27,922 nucleotides of DNA from Methanosarcina sp. (GCA_013331265.1 DUGS01000209.1:7370-35291), one strand, 5' to 3'. Counted from the first letter of the stretch, positions 7,182-16,352 are shown. Notes: generated by a model not told the origin, from the letters alone. Numbers and translations: made by a program.

Positions 7182-8399
7182 ATGAAAGCTATTATCCTCG
7201 CAGCAGGTGAAGGACTGCGCTGCAGGCCTCTTACACTTACTCGTTCTAAAGTGATGCTCCCCGTAGCCAACAGACCTATTCTGGAACATGTCATATCTTC
7301 GCTTGAGAAAAATGGAATCAAAGAGATCATCCTGGTTGTCGGGTATGAAAAAGAGCGCATAATGAACCATTTTGAAGACGGGCTGAACTTTGGGGTCAGT
7401 ATATCATATGTAGAGCAAAAAGCCCAGCTCGGGACAGCACATGCTATTGAACAGGCAAAAAAACTCATAAGCCCCAAAGACCCCGAATTCATTGTTTTGA
7501 ACGGGGACAACCTCGTAGAACCAAAAACCATAGCCGACCTCCTTAACAACTATGAAGGTGATGCAAGCCTCCTGACCGTAAGAATGGAGGATACGGCAGG
7601 TTATGGAGTGGTACTGAAAGAAAAGAAGAGAGTCACCCAAATTCTTGAAAAAAGACCCGGTGGCTTAAGCCGTCTTGTAAACACCGGAATTTATATATTT
7701 ACACCGCAGGTCTTTGAAACCATTGAAAAAACCCCCATATCCGAAAACGGAGAATATGCGATAACCGACACTCTCCAGCTTATGATTGATGAAGGAAAAG
7801 TGGTTACTTCAATCACAACCGAATCCAAGTGGCTGGATGCGGTTCACGCCTGGGACCTCCTGAAAGCAAATGCAATCGTATTAAATTCCTCCAAAAACCT
7901 GAAGAATGAAGGGGAACTAGAAGAAGGAGTGATAATTAGCGGAAAGGTTGCAATCGGAAAAAACACAAGAATCCGTTCAGGAACTTATATTGTAGGTCCT
8001 GTAGTAATCGGGGAAAACTGTGATATAGGACCTAACGTAGTAATTTTGCCCTCCACTACGATAGGAGACAACGTATCCATAAGATCCTTTACCGAAATAC
8101 AGAACAGTATAATAATGAATGACTGCAGGATTTCTTCTCATGGACAGATTTCAAACTCCATAATTGGAAGCAATAATACCCTTGGCCCTGGTTTTACTGC
8201 AGAGGAAAAGGAAAATCTTGAGATAAACATAAACAGCAGGATCCACAAAGCCCCAAAGCTCGGCACTATACTTGGGGACGACAACCGCATAGGAGGCAGA
8301 GTGCTCGTGAAAGCCGGAGTAATGATTTCTGTCAATTGTCAGGTCGAATCCGGAAACACCATTTACAGAGACCTGTCCCGCGACTCGGTGGTCCTCTAA
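7182..8399 (+). CDS. Sugar-1-phosphate nucleotidylyltransferase with left-handed beta-helix domain (GlmU-like, copy 1)
   Basis: A 405-residue protein: nucleotidyltransferase domain (1-230) with AAGEGLRCRPLT, KVMLPVANRPILEHV and FIVLNGDNL for nucleotide and metal binding, then hexapeptide repeats (about 250-400, e.g. VAIGKNTRIRSGTYIVGPVV). Likely activates a hexose- or amino-sugar-1-phosphate with UTP or dTTP. The acetyltransferase site looks eroded: where copy 2 has H-LSYVGDSVIG and NFGAG, this one reads SSHGQISNSIIG and TLGPG, so the acetylation half may be lost or altered. ATG 7182 (MKAIILAAGEG) is the usual start; ATG 7167 is possible, and neither has a good Shine-Dalgarno. First gene of the cluster; only 22 bases separate it from glmS. 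Confidence 0.88.
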   Translation: MKAIILAAGEGLRCRPLTLTRSKVMLPVANRPILEHVISSLEKNGIKEIILVVGYEKERIMNHFEDGLNFGVSISYVEQKAQLGTAHAIEQAKKLISPKDPEFIVLNGDNLVEPKTIADLLNNYEGDASLLTVRMEDTAGYGVVLKEKKRVTQILEKRPGGLSRLVNTGIYIFTPQVFETIEKTPISENGEYAITDTLQLMIDEGKVVTSITTESKWLDAVHAWDLLKANAIVLNSSKNLKNEGELEEGVIISGKVAIGKNTRIRSGTYIVGPVVIGENCDIGPNVVILPSTTIGDNVSIRSFTEIQNSIIMNDCRISSHGQISNSIIGSNNTLGPGFTAEEKENLEININSRIHKAPKLGTILGDDNRIGGRVLVKAGVMISVNCQVESGNTIYRDLSRDSVVL

Positions 8400-8421
8400 G
8401 CTCTTTAGAAGGAGATAAAAA

Positions 8422-10278
8422 ATGTGTGGAATAGTAGGATATGCAGGGCGAAATGCTGCTGCGCCGGTAATTATAGAATCTCTTAAAAAACTCGAATACA
8501 GGGGATATGACTCAGCAGGGATTACTGTCCTTGGCAACGGGATTGAGACATATAAAGCAGTGGGAAAAATCGTAAATCTCGAATCCGAAATTCCGAAGAA
8601 CCTCGGAGGGACTATCGGGATAGGACATACACGCTGGGCAACCCACGGCCGTCCAAGCACGGAAAATGCCCACCCCCATAACTCGGGAGGAAATCCCGGA
8701 AAAATCTCACTGGTGCACAATGGGATTATTGAAAATTACATGGCATTAAAAGAGCGGCTCATTGGAGAAGGTTACGAATTCAAATCCGAAACCGATACCG
8801 AAGTAGTTGCACACCTTCTGCACAAACACATCTATGGAAGCCCGGATGGAAAAAAAGCTCGATGTGAACTCCTTACAGGACTAAGAGAGGCTTTAAAAGA
8901 GATTGAGGGGTCCTATGCTCTTGCAATAGTCTCTGCGGATGAGCAGGGAAAACTTGTGCTTGCCCGTAAGGACAGCCCTCTGGTTATAGGGCTCGGAAAA
9001 GGAGAAAACTTTGCTGCATCTGATGTAACCGCTTTTCTGAATTATACCAGAGATGTTATCTTTGTGGATGACTTTGAGACAGCAGTCCTGACCCCTGACA
9101 GTATACAGATATTTGACAGGGAAGGAAATCTCAAAGAAAAGAAGATAGAAAAAATAGAATGGGACTTTGAAGCTGCAGAAAAAGCAGGTTATGAACATTT
9201 CATGCTAAAAGAGATTCATGAACAGGTCAGTGCAATCCATAACACCCTGGCAGGCAAAGTCTCAGAACTTGAAGGGGCTATATACTTAAAAGAACTGAAC
9301 CTCAGTGAGGATGAAATAAAGAAACTTTCAAGTGTTCAGATTCTCGCCTGCGGAACTTCCTGGCACGCAGGTTTGCTCGGGAAATACCTGTTTGAACAGC
9401 TGGCAGGAATTCACTGTGACATTGACATATGCTCTGAGTACAGGTATAGAAACCCTGTTATGCATGAAGGGACCCTTGCCATTGCTATTACCCAATCAGG
9501 AGAAACCGCAGATACACTTGCAGCCGTACGGGAGATTATGTCTTACAATTGCCCCACCCTTGCAATCACGAATGTTGTGGGAAGTACTATAACAAGAGAA
9601 GCAAACAGTGTGCTCTATACTCGGGCAGGTCCTGAGATAGGAGTTGCTGCCACGAAGACGTTCAGTACCCAGCTTGTCCTTCTTTATCTCCTCGCTGTAA
9701 AGTTCGCTCTTGTAAGAGGCAAGCTAAGTCCTGATTATGTGAAAAGCTTCATTACAGAACTCAGGAAAGTCCCCGGAGAGATCCAGCAGATTCTCAACCA
9801 GAAAGAAATAATAAAAGAGTGTGCTGAGGACTTTGCCCATGCAAAAAGCTACTTCTTCCTTGGAAGGCACCTGAGTTATCCAATCGCACTTGAAGGAGCA
9901 CTGAAACTCAAAGAGATCTCATACGTGCATGCTGAAGGCTTTGCTGCAGGGGAACTGAAACATGGTCCTATCGCCCTGATTGACGAAGGAACTCCTGTAG
10001 TTGCGATTGCCACGAGAGGGCAGACTTATGATAAAATGCTCAGCAATATAAAAGAAGTAAAAGCCAGGGATGCTGTTGTAATAGCAGTTGCCAGTATCAA
10101 GGATACGGAAATAGCAAAATATGCGGATGTTGTCCTTAGAGTTCCACAGAGTGATGAACTGCTGGCTCCTCTTTTGAGTGTTGTCGTGCTTCAACTGCTT
10201 GCTTACTACACTGCCCTTGCCAGGAGCTGTTCTATTGACAAACCCCGTAACCTTGCAAAGAGTGTCACTGTCGAATAA
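8422..10278 (+). CDS. glmS: Glutamine-fructose-6-phosphate aminotransferase (isomerizing)
   Basis: Makes glucosamine-6-phosphate from fructose-6-phosphate and glutamine, the entry step of amino-sugar synthesis. The 618-residue product has the usual length. The N-terminal glutaminase domain begins MCGIVGYAG, so Cys2 becomes the catalytic nucleophile; GHTRWATHG and the HNGIIENY stretch follow. Two SIS (sugar isomerase) domains follow: the first from about residue 300 (ACGTSWHAG, SGETADTLAAVR), the second from about 470 (LGRHLSYPIALEGALKLKE, HAEGFAAGELKHGPIAL). The C-terminus PRNLAKSVTVE is the typical family end. GGAG at 8411-8414 lies seven bases before the ATG. A 100-base gap separates it from glmM, but the order glmU-glmS-glmM-glmU suggests one pathway unit. 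Confidence 0.97.
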   Translation: MCGIVGYAGRNAAAPVIIESLKKLEYRGYDSAGITVLGNGIETYKAVGKIVNLESEIPKNLGGTIGIGHTRWATHGRPSTENAHPHNSGGNPGKISLVHNGIIENYMALKERLIGEGYEFKSETDTEVVAHLLHKHIYGSPDGKKARCELLTGLREALKEIEGSYALAIVSADEQGKLVLARKDSPLVIGLGKGENFAASDVTAFLNYTRDVIFVDDFETAVLTPDSIQIFDREGNLKEKKIEKIEWDFEAAEKAGYEHFMLKEIHEQVSAIHNTLAGKVSELEGAIYLKELNLSEDEIKKLSSVQILACGTSWHAGLLGKYLFEQLAGIHCDIDICSEYRYRNPVMHEGTLAIAITQSGETADTLAAVREIMSYNCPTLAITNVVGSTITREANSVLYTRAGPEIGVAATKTFSTQLVLLYLLAVKFALVRGKLSPDYVKSFITELRKVPGEIQQILNQKEIIKECAEDFAHAKSYFFLGRHLSYPIALEGALKLKEISYVHAEGFAAGELKHGPIALIDEGTPVVAIATRGQTYDKMLSNIKEVKARDAVVIAVASIKDTEIAKYADVVLRVPQSDELLAPLLSVVVLQLLAYYTALARSCSIDKPRNLAKSVTVE

Positions 10279-10378
10279 TATAGTAAAGACTTCAAATTTT
10301 GGAATTTAAACCAGGTTAATTAATAAGAAATAAACTTTCAGAACAGAACTTAACTTCATGAAATATTGAGTGGGACTT

Positions 10379-11683
10379 ATGAAACTCTTCGGATCTTCAG
10401 GAATTAGAGGTATAGTCAACAAGGACGTTACGCCCGAACTTGCACTGCAGGTAGGGCTTGTGCTGGGAAGCCGGAAAAAAACTGCGGTCATCGGGAGAGA
10501 CCCCAGGGTTTCTGCACCTATGATAGAGCACGCCCTTGTTGCCGGGCTGACCGCAGCAGGTTGTGATGTTACTAAAGTGGGAATGGTAACCACTCCGACC
10601 CTGGCATATGTAGCCAGAAAATACGAATGCGGAGTAATGGTTACAGCTTCACATAACCCCTCAGAGTATGTGGGGATAAAACTGTGGAACCCTGACGGCA
10701 TGGCTTTTGACTCAGCCCAGCAGGAAGAAATTGAAGAAGCTATAGAAAAAGAAAGCTTTTCGCGAGTTACCTGGGACTTTATAGGGAAAATTGCTGAAGA
10801 CGAAAATGCCATCCGGGACCATATGGATATGATTAAAGGCCTTGTAGGGAATTCAAAGCTGCGTGTGGTTCTTGACTGTGGATGCGGAGCTGGAAGTACA
10901 ATCACTCCTTATCTCCTGCAGGAACTTGGCTGTCAGATAATAACCCTGAATTCCCAGCCTGACGGACATTTCCCGGCAAGAAACCCTGAACCTAACGAGC
11001 AGAACCTCTCACTGCTTAAAAAGGCAGTTGTGGCATTCGGAGCCGATCTCGGAATAGCCCATGACGGGGATGCAGACAGGATGATGGCAGTAGACGAAAA
11101 AGGCAATTTCGTGTCCGGAGACGAACTGCTTGCAATATTCGGGCGTTTTGAATGCGGGGACGAAAAAGGGTCCGTTGTCGTGCCTGTGGATACTTCCATG
11201 ATGGTAGACGATTATCTTGAAGGCTCGGAAATCATAAGGACAAGAGTCGGGGACGTTTATGTTGCAGAGGGCATAAAGCGGTTCGGGGCAATCTACGGTG
11301 GAGAGCCTTCAGGAAGCTGGATTTTCCCTAAGATTTCTTACTGCCCGGACGGTATTTATGCAGCTGCAAAGCTTGTTGAGATTGTAGGGGAAAAGAAATT
11401 AAGCGAGCTAAGAGCAGAACTTCCTGTATACGCTACAAAGAGGGGGGCTCTACCCTGTGCAAACGAAAAGAAAGCCGAATTTATGAAAAAGGCAAAAGCA
11501 AAGCTGGAACCCCTTGGAAAAGTCCTTGACATTGACGGCATCCGCGTGGAACTTGAAGACGGCTGGGTGCTTGTCCGCCCCTCTGGTACGGAAGCAAAGG
11601 TAAGGATTACCGCAGAAGCCCGCGAAAATGTGGATGGGATCTATGAGATGGCAGAAAAAATAGTTAAGGAGGCGCTTAAATGA
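10379..11683 (+). CDS. glmM: Phosphoglucosamine mutase (archaeal GlmM)
   Basis: Converts glucosamine-6-phosphate to glucosamine-1-phosphate. The 434-residue alpha-D-phosphohexomutase has all four domain signatures: N-terminal KLFGSSGIRG, the phosphoserine loop TASHNPSEY with S91, the metal-binding loop DGDADR at 229-234, the sugar loop GGEPSGSW, and the phosphate-binding RPSGTEAKVRIT near the C-terminus. Close relatives can also act on glucose- or mannose-phosphates, so specificity comes from context between glmS and a GlmU-like gene. ATG 10379 (MKLFGSSG) is preferred; a GTG at 10370 would add three residues and neither has a strong Shine-Dalgarno. The stop overlaps the next start by four bases (ATGA). 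Confidence 0.93.
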   Translation: MKLFGSSGIRGIVNKDVTPELALQVGLVLGSRKKTAVIGRDPRVSAPMIEHALVAGLTAAGCDVTKVGMVTTPTLAYVARKYECGVMVTASHNPSEYVGIKLWNPDGMAFDSAQQEEIEEAIEKESFSRVTWDFIGKIAEDENAIRDHMDMIKGLVGNSKLRVVLDCGCGAGSTITPYLLQELGCQIITLNSQPDGHFPARNPEPNEQNLSLLKKAVVAFGADLGIAHDGDADRMMAVDEKGNFVSGDELLAIFGRFECGDEKGSVVVPVDTSMMVDDYLEGSEIIRTRVGDVYVAEGIKRFGAIYGGEPSGSWIFPKISYCPDGIYAAAKLVEIVGEKKLSELRAELPVYATKRGALPCANEKKAEFMKKAKAKLEPLGKVLDIDGIRVELEDGWVLVRPSGTEAKVRITAEARENVDGIYEMAEKIVKEALK

Positions 11684-12873
11684 AAGCTGTTGTCCTTGTT
11701 GCAGGCAAAGGCACAAGGATGGAACCTCTTACTTCCGATTGTCCTAAGGTAATGCTTCCGGTAGCAAACAAACCGATACTTGAGCATATCCTTAATTCAG
11801 CCGTGGAAGCAGGTATAGAGGGCTTTATATTCATTACGGGATACCTCGAAGAGCAGATAAAAGCCCACTTCGGGGACGGAAGCAAGTGGGGAGTGAGCAT
11901 TGAGTACGTGCAGCAGAAAGAGCAGTTAGGGACTGCAAATGCTATAGGTTATGCCAGAGGACACGTCAAAGGATCATTTCTGGTACTTAATGGAGACATG
12001 CTCATAGGGCAGCAGGACTTAAAAGCCCTGCTCTCAAGGAAAGAAGAAGCTGTCATCTGCGTAAAAGAGGTGGAAAACCCCTCGGATTTCGGAGTGCTTG
12101 AAACCGAAAACAATAAAGTAATCAGGATAATTGAAAAGCCAAAAAAACCTCCAACAAACCTTGCAAACGCCGGAATTTACCTTTTCAGGGAGTCCATTTT
12201 CGGCTTTATTGACAAAACCAGGCCTTCTATAAGAAACGAACTTGAGATAACAGACTCCATCCAGATGCTAATAGACAGCGGAGCGCCTGTAGGTTACAGC
12301 CCTCTCAAAGACATCTGGATTGATATAGGGTACCCCTGGGACCTCCTGAAAGCAAATGAGCACCTGTTAAAAGCCCTGAAAGGCAGCTGCCAGGGTACTG
12401 TTGAGCCAAACGTTACTATAAAAGGAGAGGTCGCAATCGGAAAGGGTTCTCTTATCCGGAGCGGGGCTTATATCGAAGGGCCTGTGGTAATAGGAGAGAA
12501 CTGCGATATAGGGCCTAACTGTTTTATCCGCCCGTCAACAGCAATAGGCAACAGGGTCAGAATCGGAAATGCAGTGGAGATAAAAAATACAATTATCATG
12601 GAAGGCACTCACGTAGGGCACCTTAGTTACGTAGGAGACAGTGTAATAGGACGCCGCTGTAATTTTGGAGCCGGCACGAAAGTTGCAAACCTCCGTCATG
12701 ACGGTAAGAACATAAAAGTAATGCTGAAAGGCAGGATTCTCGATTCAGGCAGAAGAAAACTCGGCGTGATCATGGGAGACGATGTGCATACAGGCATCAA
12801 TACAAGCATAAATATAGGTGCGGTAATGGGAAAAGGAAGATTCACACTTCCCGGAGAAGTGGTCAAGCACTGA
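11680..12873 (+). CDS. glmU: Bifunctional GlcNAc-1-P uridylyltransferase / GlcN-1-P acetyltransferase (archaeal GlmU analogue, copy 2)
   Basis: Completes UDP-GlcNAc synthesis from glucosamine-1-phosphate by acetylation and uridylyl transfer. The 397-residue protein has the nucleotidyltransferase domain (VAGKGTRMEPLT, PKVMLPVANKPILEHI, FLVLNGDML) and a left-handed beta-helix. The acetyltransferase site resembles that of Sulfolobus ST0452: H314 in HVGHLSYVGDSVIG, N328 in CNFGAGT, followed by ANLRHDGKNIKV. It overlaps glmM by four bases with AAGGAGG as ribosome site, so it is translationally coupled. It is a paralogue of the first gene of the cluster (KVMLPVAN-KPILEH and YPWDLLKANE-type matches) but keeps the acetylation residues. 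A weak hairpin with T run follows. Confidence 0.92.
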   Translation: MKAVVLVAGKGTRMEPLTSDCPKVMLPVANKPILEHILNSAVEAGIEGFIFITGYLEEQIKAHFGDGSKWGVSIEYVQQKEQLGTANAIGYARGHVKGSFLVLNGDMLIGQQDLKALLSRKEEAVICVKEVENPSDFGVLETENNKVIRIIEKPKKPPTNLANAGIYLFRESIFGFIDKTRPSIRNELEITDSIQMLIDSGAPVGYSPLKDIWIDIGYPWDLLKANEHLLKALKGSCQGTVEPNVTIKGEVAIGKGSLIRSGAYIEGPVVIGENCDIGPNCFIRPSTAIGNRVRIGNAVEIKNTIIMEGTHVGHLSYVGDSVIGRRCNFGAGTKVANLRHDGKNIKVMLKGRILDSGRRKLGVIMGDDVHTGINTSINIGAVMGKGRFTLPGEVVKH

Positions 12874-12907
12874 TCCCATGAATAAAATCTGAAAAATAAG
12901 GCAGAAA

Positions 12908-12956
12908 CCCCTCCTTTTTCCTGATGGAATTAGGGAAGGGGATCTCCAGTATTTTT
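12908..12956 (+). terminator. Weak hairpin with T run after the amino-sugar cluster
   Basis: CCCCT at 12908-12912 can pair with AGGGG at 12937-12941, extended by imperfect pairs of pyrimidine and purine runs, followed by ATTTTTA at 12950-12956. The stem is short and imperfect. Confidence 0.3.
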
Positions 12957-13059
12957 AGTAATCGAATTTATTTTGTTTGAATTGAATTTATTCTTCGAAT
13001 TATTTTTTACATGAATTAGGTTTATAAGGGCTATATTCAGGCTCAAGACGTTACTGAAC

Positions 13060-13590
13060 TTATGAATACAACTGCTGTATACAGTAGAGCACTGTTTTTC
13101 GGAAGAAACCTTCTACCTCTACAGTAAGAGAACCCTCATTCATTTTTTCTACAGCTTTCCTCAAACTATCATCCGAATCAAGTATTTCTCTTATTGTATT
13201 TTCATCGGACTCAACTGTTATTGAAGGACCGAACTTTGAATCAGGGTCATTGGGAGTGTCATACCTGTAAAAGTCTCCTACTTTTCCACTCCTCATAAGT
13301 AAAGTTACGTAGAGCATCTCACCATTGTTAAGCTCAATTCTCCCAGCAATTTCCTCACTTCCAACCAGCCTTTGAACAAGCGAGGGCACTTTATCAAAGT
13401 TCTCATTATAGAGTTTCATCTGCGAACTTAATTCGGTAAAAAGATCGTTCTCAGTACTGGAATTAATAGACGTATTAAAGGAATCAGCTGCTATTATATT
13501 ACCCGCACTGGAAGCTACACCTGTTACAGGAGCAAGCAAAAGTACAACTAAGAATAAACTCAGAATTCGATATTTACTGCAAGAAGCCAT
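13060..13590 (-). CDS. Secreted or membrane-anchored protein of unknown function
   Basis: A 176-residue protein beginning MASCSKYRILSLFLVVLLLAPVTG, a typical signal sequence with a positive n-region and a hydrophobic core; cleavage after the VASSAG region is plausible. The mature part is acidic and helical at first (LFTELSSQMKLYNENFDKVP), then strand-rich (IAGRIELNNGEMLYVTLLMRSG, FGPSITVESDENTIREIL) and ends EVEGFFRKTVLYCIQQLYS. No family is recognised. ATG 13590 is chosen over the in-frame TTG at 13629 because the TATA box at 13611-13620 lies about 25 bases upstream of that ATG, which would make the TTG untranscribed and the mRNA nearly leaderless; no Shine-Dalgarno is seen, consistent with this. 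Confidence 0.7.
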   Translation of the reverse strand: MASCSKYRILSLFLVVLLLAPVTGVASSAGNIIAADSFNTSINSSTENDLFTELSSQMKLYNENFDKVPSLVQRLVGSEEIAGRIELNNGEMLYVTLLMRSGKVGDFYRYDTPNDPDSKFGPSITVESDENTIREILDSDDSLRKAVEKMNEGSLTVEVEGFFRKTVLYCIQQLYS

Positions 13591-13610
13591 AATTAAAGAT
13601 AAGAAGCCAC

Positions 13611-13620
13611 GATATAAAAA
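13611..13620 (-). promoter_or_regulatory. Putative TATA box positioned for a leaderless transcript
   Basis: On the minus strand the sequence reads TTTTTATATC, centred about 25 bases upstream of the ATG at 13590, the normal TATA-to-start distance in archaea. Transcription would begin at or next to the start codon. Confidence 0.5.
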
Positions 13621-13777
13621 AGTTCTCAATAGAAAGAAAGGTTCTCAAAAAAAATAGGATAATGGAAAAGTGAGCATTTTAGGAGTAAAAATGATGAGTG
13701 AGTACATGGGTTGAAAGAAAATAAAAAAGAACAAAAAATAAAAACTTACCGGGATAAGTTTTATCCAGCGGCAAGCC

Positions 13778-13957
13778 TTAAAGTTTAAGAGATGGTCTGA
13801 ATACCTCAGAACAGTACTTGTCGAAGACCTGGTCCTCAACCTGTTCGCATATTTTCTTATAATCTTTTGACTTCGGGTCGTGCTTGCTCATAGTCTTTTT
13901 GACTTCAGCGTTCATTTTATCAAGAGTTTTCTGGTCAAAACCTTCCGTATTCTCCAT
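13778..13957 (-). CDS. Small charged protein of unknown function (59 aa)
   Basis: A short, lysine- and glutamate-rich protein, MENTEGFDQKTLDKMNAEV then KKTMSKHDPKSKDYKKICEQ and EDQVFDKYCSEVFRPSLKL. It looks almost wholly helical with two cysteines 12 residues apart. No family is recognised. Alternative starts ATG 13966 and 13975 add three or six residues; none has a clear Shine-Dalgarno. A TATA-like ATTTATATTG on the minus strand at about 14046-14055 would give a leader of 60-70 bases. Protein-like composition and a plausible promoter support it, but its size makes it uncertain. Confidence 0.5.
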   Translation of the reverse strand: MENTEGFDQKTLDKMNAEVKKTMSKHDPKSKDYKKICEQVEDQVFDKYCSEVFRPSLKL

Positions 13958-14597
13958 AGTAAACATACAAATCATACTCTGGAACTAACTTGCTTAGATG
14001 TTTAAGCTCTTTTTACGTTGTTCAAATTCTTACTCAACATACTACAATATAAATATGTTAAGTAGGTAGTACACCGGTAATTAATTACCAGTTTTAACTA
14101 TTATAGAAAATAGTTGTAATTTGATAATTAAAATATTTATATTATTGCTATAATATATTAGTTTTCCCTTTGATCAATTCATTCATACATTTAATGAATG
14201 TGTCTGGAGGGTATACAAAGAACTCGTTATGAAAGCCCTATTACTCAAATAGATAACTCATCAAGGCCTGCACATCGTTTGTTCAAACAAATTTTAAACA
14301 ATATGCTCTTTATCCGTACTCCTATAAATATTTTACATTACATATTATCCATCGGGACGTACATCTGTAAATTAAGCATCTGAATATATAATGGTTACCT
14401 GAAGTTCAATAACGATTTACGTATAAAAAGAAGAAATAATAATATATCCAGAAAAAATAATTTTCACTAAACACGTTTATTTGTTACATATTCAGGAGAA
14501 GGCTTTCGCAATCGAATTTAGGGGTTGGATCATGGGTTAATTTTATTAGCCCCTCAGGTCACTATAGGTATAGAAAAGTATTCGAGTTGATTACAAA
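13958..14597. other. AT-rich divergent intergenic region
   Basis: No gene is supported. It carries the promoter of the small minus-strand protein near 14050 and, on its right, the upstream region of the AAA ATPase. An imperfect inverted repeat of CATTCAT and ATGAATG lies at about 14180-14200. An open frame of 61 codons at 14198-14383 lacks a ribosome site and protein-like composition. Confidence 0.55.
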
Positions 14598-15716
14598 GTG
14601 CGACCAGTCTCACAAAGAGTGAACGCGAAAAAGACTCACGAGAACAAAAATGAGTTTGGAAAATCCACATCTGACCTTCTTATTCTGAAGCCTGAAGGAT
14701 ACCCCCTGAGCGGCATGATGGAAGAGTATCCGGTTATTGAAAACAGGGATGTATTTGAGTTCTATGCAAGGGAACAGTGGGGCGGATACGTTGCCCGCAA
14801 AGGAGACTATCTCTTTGACAAGAGGATGTTCCCTGACTTTGCATACCGCATCATAGATGTGGAACCTGCAGAGTCCATAATCGGAAATTCCACATCGATT
14901 ATCGTAACCGAAGAAGACACCGGAATTTCTGCCTCTTCAGAGATAAAATGCGACGTCAGATTCGAAGATGTGATAGGACAGGAACTTGCAAAACAGAAGT
15001 GCAGGCTGATCGAACGTTTCCTTGAAGAGCCTGAAAGATTCGGGAAATGGGCACCAAGAAACATCCTGTTCTTCGGGCCCTCAGGCACAGGAAAAACCAT
15101 GCTTGCCAAAGCCCTGGCAAACAAGACCGATGTGCAGATCATTCCTGTCAAGTCCACCCAGTTAATAGGAGAATATGTAGGAGATGGGGCCCGCCAGATC
15201 CATCAGCTCTATGACCGCGCAGAAGAGATGACTCCCTGCATAATATTCATTGACGAACTTGATGCCATAGCCCTCGACAGAAGGTTCCAGGAACTCAGAG
15301 GAGACGTAAGCGAAATCGTAAATGCCCTTCTGACAGAAATGGACGGAATAGTTGAACGTGAAGGGGTCTGTACTATATGTTCAACAAACCGTGTCAATTC
15401 CCTGGACTCTGCAGTAAGAAGCAGGTTTGAAGAAGAGATCGAGTTTGTCCTTCCTGGGGAAGAAGAAATCGTTCAAATACTGGAATCAAATGTGAAAACC
15501 TTCCCTATGAACGTAGAAGAATGTGATTTTCAGGCACTTGCAAAGAAGGCTAAAGGGCTTTCTGGAAGGGATATTGTCGAGAAAATCCTTAAAACCGCCC
15601 TTCATCAGGCGATTATTGAAGACAGGGAAATTGTTACATGTAAAGACTTTGAAAAAGCCCTTGCTAAATTGAGCAGGCAGGACTTTACTCCGGACCCGAC
15701 CCATCTGTATGTATAA
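14598..15716 (+). CDS. Stand-alone AAA-family ATPase (MJ1494-like)
   Basis: A 372-residue AAA protein with one ATPase module. Residues about 30-120 form an N-terminal domain (EQWGGYVARKGDYLFDKRMF); then FEDVIGQELAKQKCRLIERF, Walker A GPSGTGKT near 160, Walker B IIFIDELDA, sensor 1 CTICSTNR, arginine finger region SAVRSRFEEEIEF, and a C-terminal helical lid (GLSGRDIVEKILKTAL). The length and single module fit the archaeal MJ1494 group rather than the proteasomal PAN, which has a coiled-coil, or the two-module CdcH. It probably remodels or unfolds protein complexes; the substrate is unknown. GTG 14598 is the longest plausible start; a GTG at 14619 preceded by AAAGAG is an alternative. The gene stands alone. 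Confidence 0.85.
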   Translation: MRPVSQRVNAKKTHENKNEFGKSTSDLLILKPEGYPLSGMMEEYPVIENRDVFEFYAREQWGGYVARKGDYLFDKRMFPDFAYRIIDVEPAESIIGNSTSIIVTEEDTGISASSEIKCDVRFEDVIGQELAKQKCRLIERFLEEPERFGKWAPRNILFFGPSGTGKTMLAKALANKTDVQIIPVKSTQLIGEYVGDGARQIHQLYDRAEEMTPCIIFIDELDAIALDRRFQELRGDVSEIVNALLTEMDGIVEREGVCTICSTNRVNSLDSAVRSRFEEEIEFVLPGEEEIVQILESNVKTFPMNVEECDFQALAKKAKGLSGRDIVEKILKTALHQAIIEDREIVTCKDFEKALAKLSRQDFTPDPTHLYV

Positions 15717-16091
15717 ACTATCTGTACGTATGTGAACTAAAAGAGATAGTGCCTCTTCACTTTTTTATTAAACATTCCAGGTTTATATTAAATATTTCAG
15801 GCACCTCTCTTATACATTATTTTGTTAGCGTTCATTTTGTTAGCGTTATTTTATTTTTGATAGATTTTACAATTGTTCTCGTGCAGTCTATATCGCAGGC
15901 AAATTTTTTCAGTCTGGGAATCTTTCATTTCAGGCTTGTAGTTTATAAACAGAATTTAAAAAAATTAAAGAAACTTTTTCCTGTTGAAGACTCTGGGATA
16001 GTTTTATGTAGAGAAATCGTTATTCTCTATCAGAAACCAGATTTAAGTAAAGTCTCAATCATACCCGAAACAAAATTTAAAAGGGATTCCC
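15717..16091. other. AT-rich intergenic region with a 15-bp direct repeat
   Basis: Two adjacent copies of ATTTTGTTAGCGTT start at 15819 and 15834 (period 15). An open frame at 15749-16099 gives a hydrophobic, phenylalanine- and isoleucine-rich peptide that overlaps the next gene; this is what AT-rich DNA yields by chance and is not called. Confidence 0.55.
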
Positions 16092-16352
16092 ATGAATGAA
16101 ATACGTGAAATTGATCGCTTTGAATGCAGGGTCATAAGTGTAATCAAGAACCTGGCCTGGAAAGGTGTGACAGTTGAAGAAAATGATACAAAAGGAAGGG
16201 TGTACTTCGGAAGGGTTAACGGGGAAACTGAAATCAACCCTGGAGACACATTTTATCTTGGAATCAAACCGATTTATGAAATCGAAGATAAGACTATGAG
16301 AGTTACACTCTACGATACCGAAGATAAACAACTGGACTGGACACTTCTTTGA
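16092..16352 (+). CDS. Small protein of unknown function (86 aa, beta-rich)
   Basis: An 86-residue acidic protein, MNEIREIDRFECRVISVIKN, then GVTVEENDTKGRVYFGRVNG, EINPGDTFYLGIKPIYEIED and a C-terminal TMRVTLYDTEDKQLDWTLL. The pattern of alternating strands separated by charged turns resembles a small beta-barrel, though no family is recognised. AAGGGAT about six bases upstream of the ATG is a fair ribosome site. It is convergent with RNase Z, 62 bases away. Codon use with many G/C third positions resembles the neighbouring genes, which supports it as real. Confidence 0.65.
   Translation: MNEIREIDRFECRVISVIKNLAWKGVTVEENDTKGRVYFGRVNGETEINPGDTFYLGIKPIYEIEDKTMRVTLYDTEDKQLDWTLL

Noticed and set aside
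14198..14383. 61-codon plus-strand frame
   Set aside because: No Shine-Dalgarno, no promoter in register and no protein-like pattern.
15749..16099. 116-codon hydrophobic frame
   Set aside because: Phe/Ile-rich as expected from AT-rich DNA, covers direct repeats, and overlaps the better-supported small gene at 16092.
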